Below are positions 61,709 to 64,000 of a DNA stretch of 64,000 nt, in pieces. Made by a program: the position numbers and the translations under genes. Position 1 is the first letter of the stretch. Each line of letters starts with the position of its first letter. The notes below the pieces were generated by a model. The model saw only the letters and a list, made by a program, of their open reading frames with translations. It ran no database searches and was not told where the DNA came from. This DNA comes from Dactylis glomerata (lineage: Eukaryota > Streptophyta > Magnoliopsida > Poales > Poaceae), in the NCBI GenBank assembly GCA_007115705.1, contig QXEO01000734.1:2205430-2269429 (forward strand), read 5' to 3'.

Positions 61709-62004
61709 CATACTTTCACTATGACGGGCTCATCTTTCTTCTTTTCCACCAAAACCGGATTAGACACCCAATCCGGATGAAGTACTTCCTTGATAAAGCC
61801 AGAGGCTAAGAGCCTGGCCACTTCCTCCCATATGGCTTTCCTTCTATCGCCGGCATTCCGCCGGAGCGGCTGCTTCACTGGCTTAGCACCGGGTCTCACG
61901 TGCAATGCGTGCTCAGCCAGCTCCCTCGGCACACCTTGCAGGTCCGAAGTAGACCATGCAAAGATATCCCGATTCCCACGGAGGAAGCTGATGAGCTCGC
62001 TTTC
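61651..62004 (-). pseudogene. Protease-RT linker of element B, truncated
   Basis: The frame continues from gag after a TAG at 62005-62007: ESELISFLRGNRDIFAWSTS, VPRELAEHALHVRPGAKPVK, ASGFIKEVLHPDWVSNPVLV. This is the conserved start of gypsy RT (GFIxEVxxPxWxxNPVLVxKK). It breaks at 61708/61709 into the out-of-frame RNase H sequence and stops at 61651. Confidence 0.85.
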
Positions 62005-63648
62005 CTATTTGGGATCCAAACTTGCCCCAACCAGGGCATGGCGCTCCGGGAAAGCTTCATCCAGCGGCACCTTTTTGACTTCCTTGCCTACTTGAAAAGA
62101 AGCACTGCCGCCGGGATTTGTCATGCCCGGCATATATTTGCCGGCCACGACCGTTTCAGCAATCTCCACTGCTCGCTTGAGCCTCTTCCTCTCCTCTGCA
62201 ATGATCAGAGTCTCGGCCAGATTGGATCCGGCGGTGGCACATGCCATCGAACGCTTGTAATCACCAATGATGGTGATCACCCCTTTGGGTCCCGGCATCT
62301 TCATCTTCAGATACGCCACATGCGTAGAGGCCATGAATTTTGCCAGTGCCGGTCTACCCAGCAAAGCATGGTAGGGGCTCTCCAAATCAACCACCTCGAA
62401 CATGAGGTTTTCCACCCTACAGTTATCCCGGCTGCCAAACATGACATCCATACTCCGGCCACCACCGGCCGCTGCTGCTTCATGCCCGGCCGGCATACTC
62501 TGGCCGGGCTTCTTGCTGCCGACATACTTGTCAGCTTGGCCGACATTCTTCTGCACCATCGCCTGCTTTCCGGCGGCAGCCGGATCGTACACCTGGATCT
62601 GCTTGTCCCGGCGGCCAGAGGTCACACTTCCGGCACGCCGGGCGCTAGGATGCGGGGACGAGGCTTGGCCCCTCGACCTCGCACCGGCACCTCCCGCCGA
62701 CACAATGTACTGGGATGCCCCGGCACCTGGGTTTGCCTTCTTAAAGGCCTCCTGCTGCTTTGTAGCTTCAGACAAAAGTTGGTTAAGCCGGGCTTGCTGC
62801 TCACGCAGTGCTTCGCCGGATAAACAAGATAAATCCTTAGCTACCTCGGCCGCTGCTCTAAGGTTCTTTACTGGCGAACTATAGACTACCTTAGGCACAG
62901 TACTAGTTGCGGTATGACTCTTATCTCTAGCATCTTTTCCTATCTCAGCATTAAGATTTCTGCCTCTAGTTCTAACCTCTTCTATCCGGCTAGGCCGGAT
63001 TACTACAGGAGTAAAACCATGGGCTGCCTCATACTCACGGAGTTGCCGGTTAAACCGTTCGCGCTCCTGGTTCATGGCCAGGGCCTCGTCGACGAGGGCC
63101 TGACGAGATCCCTCCAGGACCTCCCTTGTCTGCTCCAGATCAACGCCGGATCGCACCGGCTCGAGAAGCCGGTCGATGATGGGAAGAAGAACCTCGCCCC
63201 TAGCCGGCACACCGGAAGTGCCGGCCAGGTTCTCCGCACGCTCCAACGGAGGACGCGCCGACCTCTTGACCTTCGGCGGCTCCGGAGGAGAAGCTCCGGC
63301 CGCTGCTGCTTTGCCGGCATCTTCCGCCGGCGGCACGGATGTGCCGGCCATCATCACCTCAGCCGACTCTACTGAGCGAGCGCTACGCCCAGCGTGAGCC
63401 AGCCGATGTGACGGAGGATCCGACGCCACCAGCACCTCCTTCCTGCAAATTCTCTCAGTTCCCACGTACACCTCGTGGGAACCGAAAGACATAATCCGGC
63501 CATCCCTGGGGAACGGCCGGCCACCGAGACAACCGGCGTTGTCACTGACGAAACTGAGCGAGCCTAGCCTCTGGACGAGGCCAGAGACCACGCGCACTCC
63601 CGAAGCTGCTATCACAGACCCCGTCCGAATGAACACTCCGCCCAGCAT
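62005..63648 (-). pseudogene. Gag remnant of element B with capsid and protease deleted
   Basis: An open frame that on paper begins inside the 5' LTR (63708) and crosses the primer site. The true start must be downstream; candidates are the Met at 63648 or the Met pair at 63349-63354 (MMAGTSVPPAED). The N-terminal part is charged and helical (LEQTREVLEGSRQALVDEAL). The capsid domain, zinc knuckle and protease active site are missing. The C-terminal part (VENLMFEVVDLESPYHALLG, RPALAKFMASTHVAYLKMKM) matches the region after the protease core of related polyproteins. It ends at the TAG 62005-62007. Confidence 0.78.
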
Positions 63649-63660
63649 ATCGATCTGATG

Positions 63661-63677
63661 CCCCACGGTGGGCGCCA
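63661..63677 (-). other. Primer-binding site of element B
   Basis: On the minus strand TGGCGCCCACCGTGGGG lies two bases after the 5' LTR end, the usual site and form for this gypsy group. It fixes the element's orientation. Confidence 0.85.
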
Positions 63678-63679
63678 AA

Positions 63680-64000
63680 TGTCGTCGTGGTGAAACAACA
63701 TATGCCATAGGATGGCTTAAATGGGGGCCGTCTAGATGCTGGAGGATTCGGGAGAGGGGAACGAGCTAAAAAGCACGACAGAAAGAGACACTGATCTACC
63801 CAGGTTCGGGGCTCTCGTAAGGAGATAACACCCCTACTCCTGCTCTACTGATTGTATATATGGATCGATGTAGTACACCACAATGGTGCTTCCAAGCTCT
63901 CTGCTAGAGAAGGAAGATGAACTGGTAAGTGTAAGAGTACAGAGTGACCAACCCTTTACCAGGGCTCCCTATGCCACCTTATATAGTGGTGGCCAGGGTT
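63680..64000 (-). repeat. 5' LTR of element B, truncated by the window edge
   Basis: The first 321 bp (plus) match the left part of LTR B at 52414 almost perfectly, including the TATA region near 63979-63988. The remainder is outside. Confidence 0.9.

Larger units (their letters stand above)
52414..64000 (-). mobile_element. Tat-like gypsy element B (runs off the window)
   Basis: Same family as A. The 3' LTR is 52414-53339, the antisense gene 54395-58868, the pol remnant 59520-62004, the gag remnant upstream to about 63650, the primer site 63661-63677, and the 5' LTR starts at 63680 and leaves the window. It is inserted in the RT of A; ATATC (52409-52413) would be the left target duplication. 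Internal deletions removed most of gag, the protease and the RT. The close match of its LTRs suggests recent movement, which would need trans-acting enzymes. Confidence 0.9.

Noticed and set aside
63648..63708. Gag start at 63708
   Set aside because: This ATG is inside the 5' LTR and the frame crosses the primer site; a downstream start is more likely.

Overview
The window is plant nuclear DNA from a grass, most likely a Triticeae species (wheat, barley or Aegilops group). This rests on the density and style of nested LTR retrotransposons, CACTA, hAT, Harbinger and Stowaway elements, LINEs and a tRNA-type SINE, and on grass-like gene fragments. No organism label was available and no search was run, so family names come from recognition of motifs. 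I see no bacterial operon, rRNA, tRNA gene or CRISPR array.

Region 1 (1-8.9 kb) holds old debris: the 3' half of a Ty1-copia element with its 3' LTR, the 3' end of a LINE, a hAT-type non-autonomous transposon with an 8-bp target duplication, and a full-length SINE with 14-bp target duplications. Region 2 (8.9-19.3 kb) holds the one convincing host gene, a small single-finger C2H2-type repressor on the minus strand (8880-9275). Its upstream region exists twice: once at the gene (9276-9512, 11430-11615, 17588-18030) and once as a truncated tandem copy at 18204-19310. The copy shows that unit 1 was invaded by a Harbinger element carrying a decayed AP2/ERF gene and by a 5.97-kb Helitron (11616-17587, minus orientation). 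The Helitron carries intron-containing pieces of a GH3 beta-D-xylosidase gene and two LINE insertions without visible reverse transcriptase.

Region 3 (19.3-26.05 kb) holds a Stowaway MITE, a histone H2B fragment, the remains of an old gypsy element (two diverged LTRs and a gag stub) invaded by a 1.6-kb CACTA element with a TG microsatellite, and a CACTA end. Region 4 (26.05-42.2 kb) is a nest of Athila-like gypsy elements encoding gag and protease but no polymerase. A minus-strand element (26051-42217, its 5' end lost at the right) contains a complete plus-strand relative (27731-36260, target duplication ACATG) and a solo LTR (39328-40723, target duplication ACTAG).

Region 5 (42.2-64 kb) holds two minus-strand gypsy elements of one Tat-like family, A (42218-52413) and B (52414 to beyond the window). 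B is inserted in the reverse transcriptase active-site codons of A. Both carry dual RNase H and integrase. Both also carry, on the opposite strand between pol and the 3' LTR, a seven-exon gene with its own TATA box and 5'UTR intron; its first exon looks like the Transposase_28 (putative gypsy-type transposon) family. Each copy has one private stop codon, but every splice site is kept. B has lost capsid, nucleocapsid, protease and RT, so it would need trans help to move. This antisense gene system, and the Helitron with its empty site in the paralogous copy, are the most interesting items.
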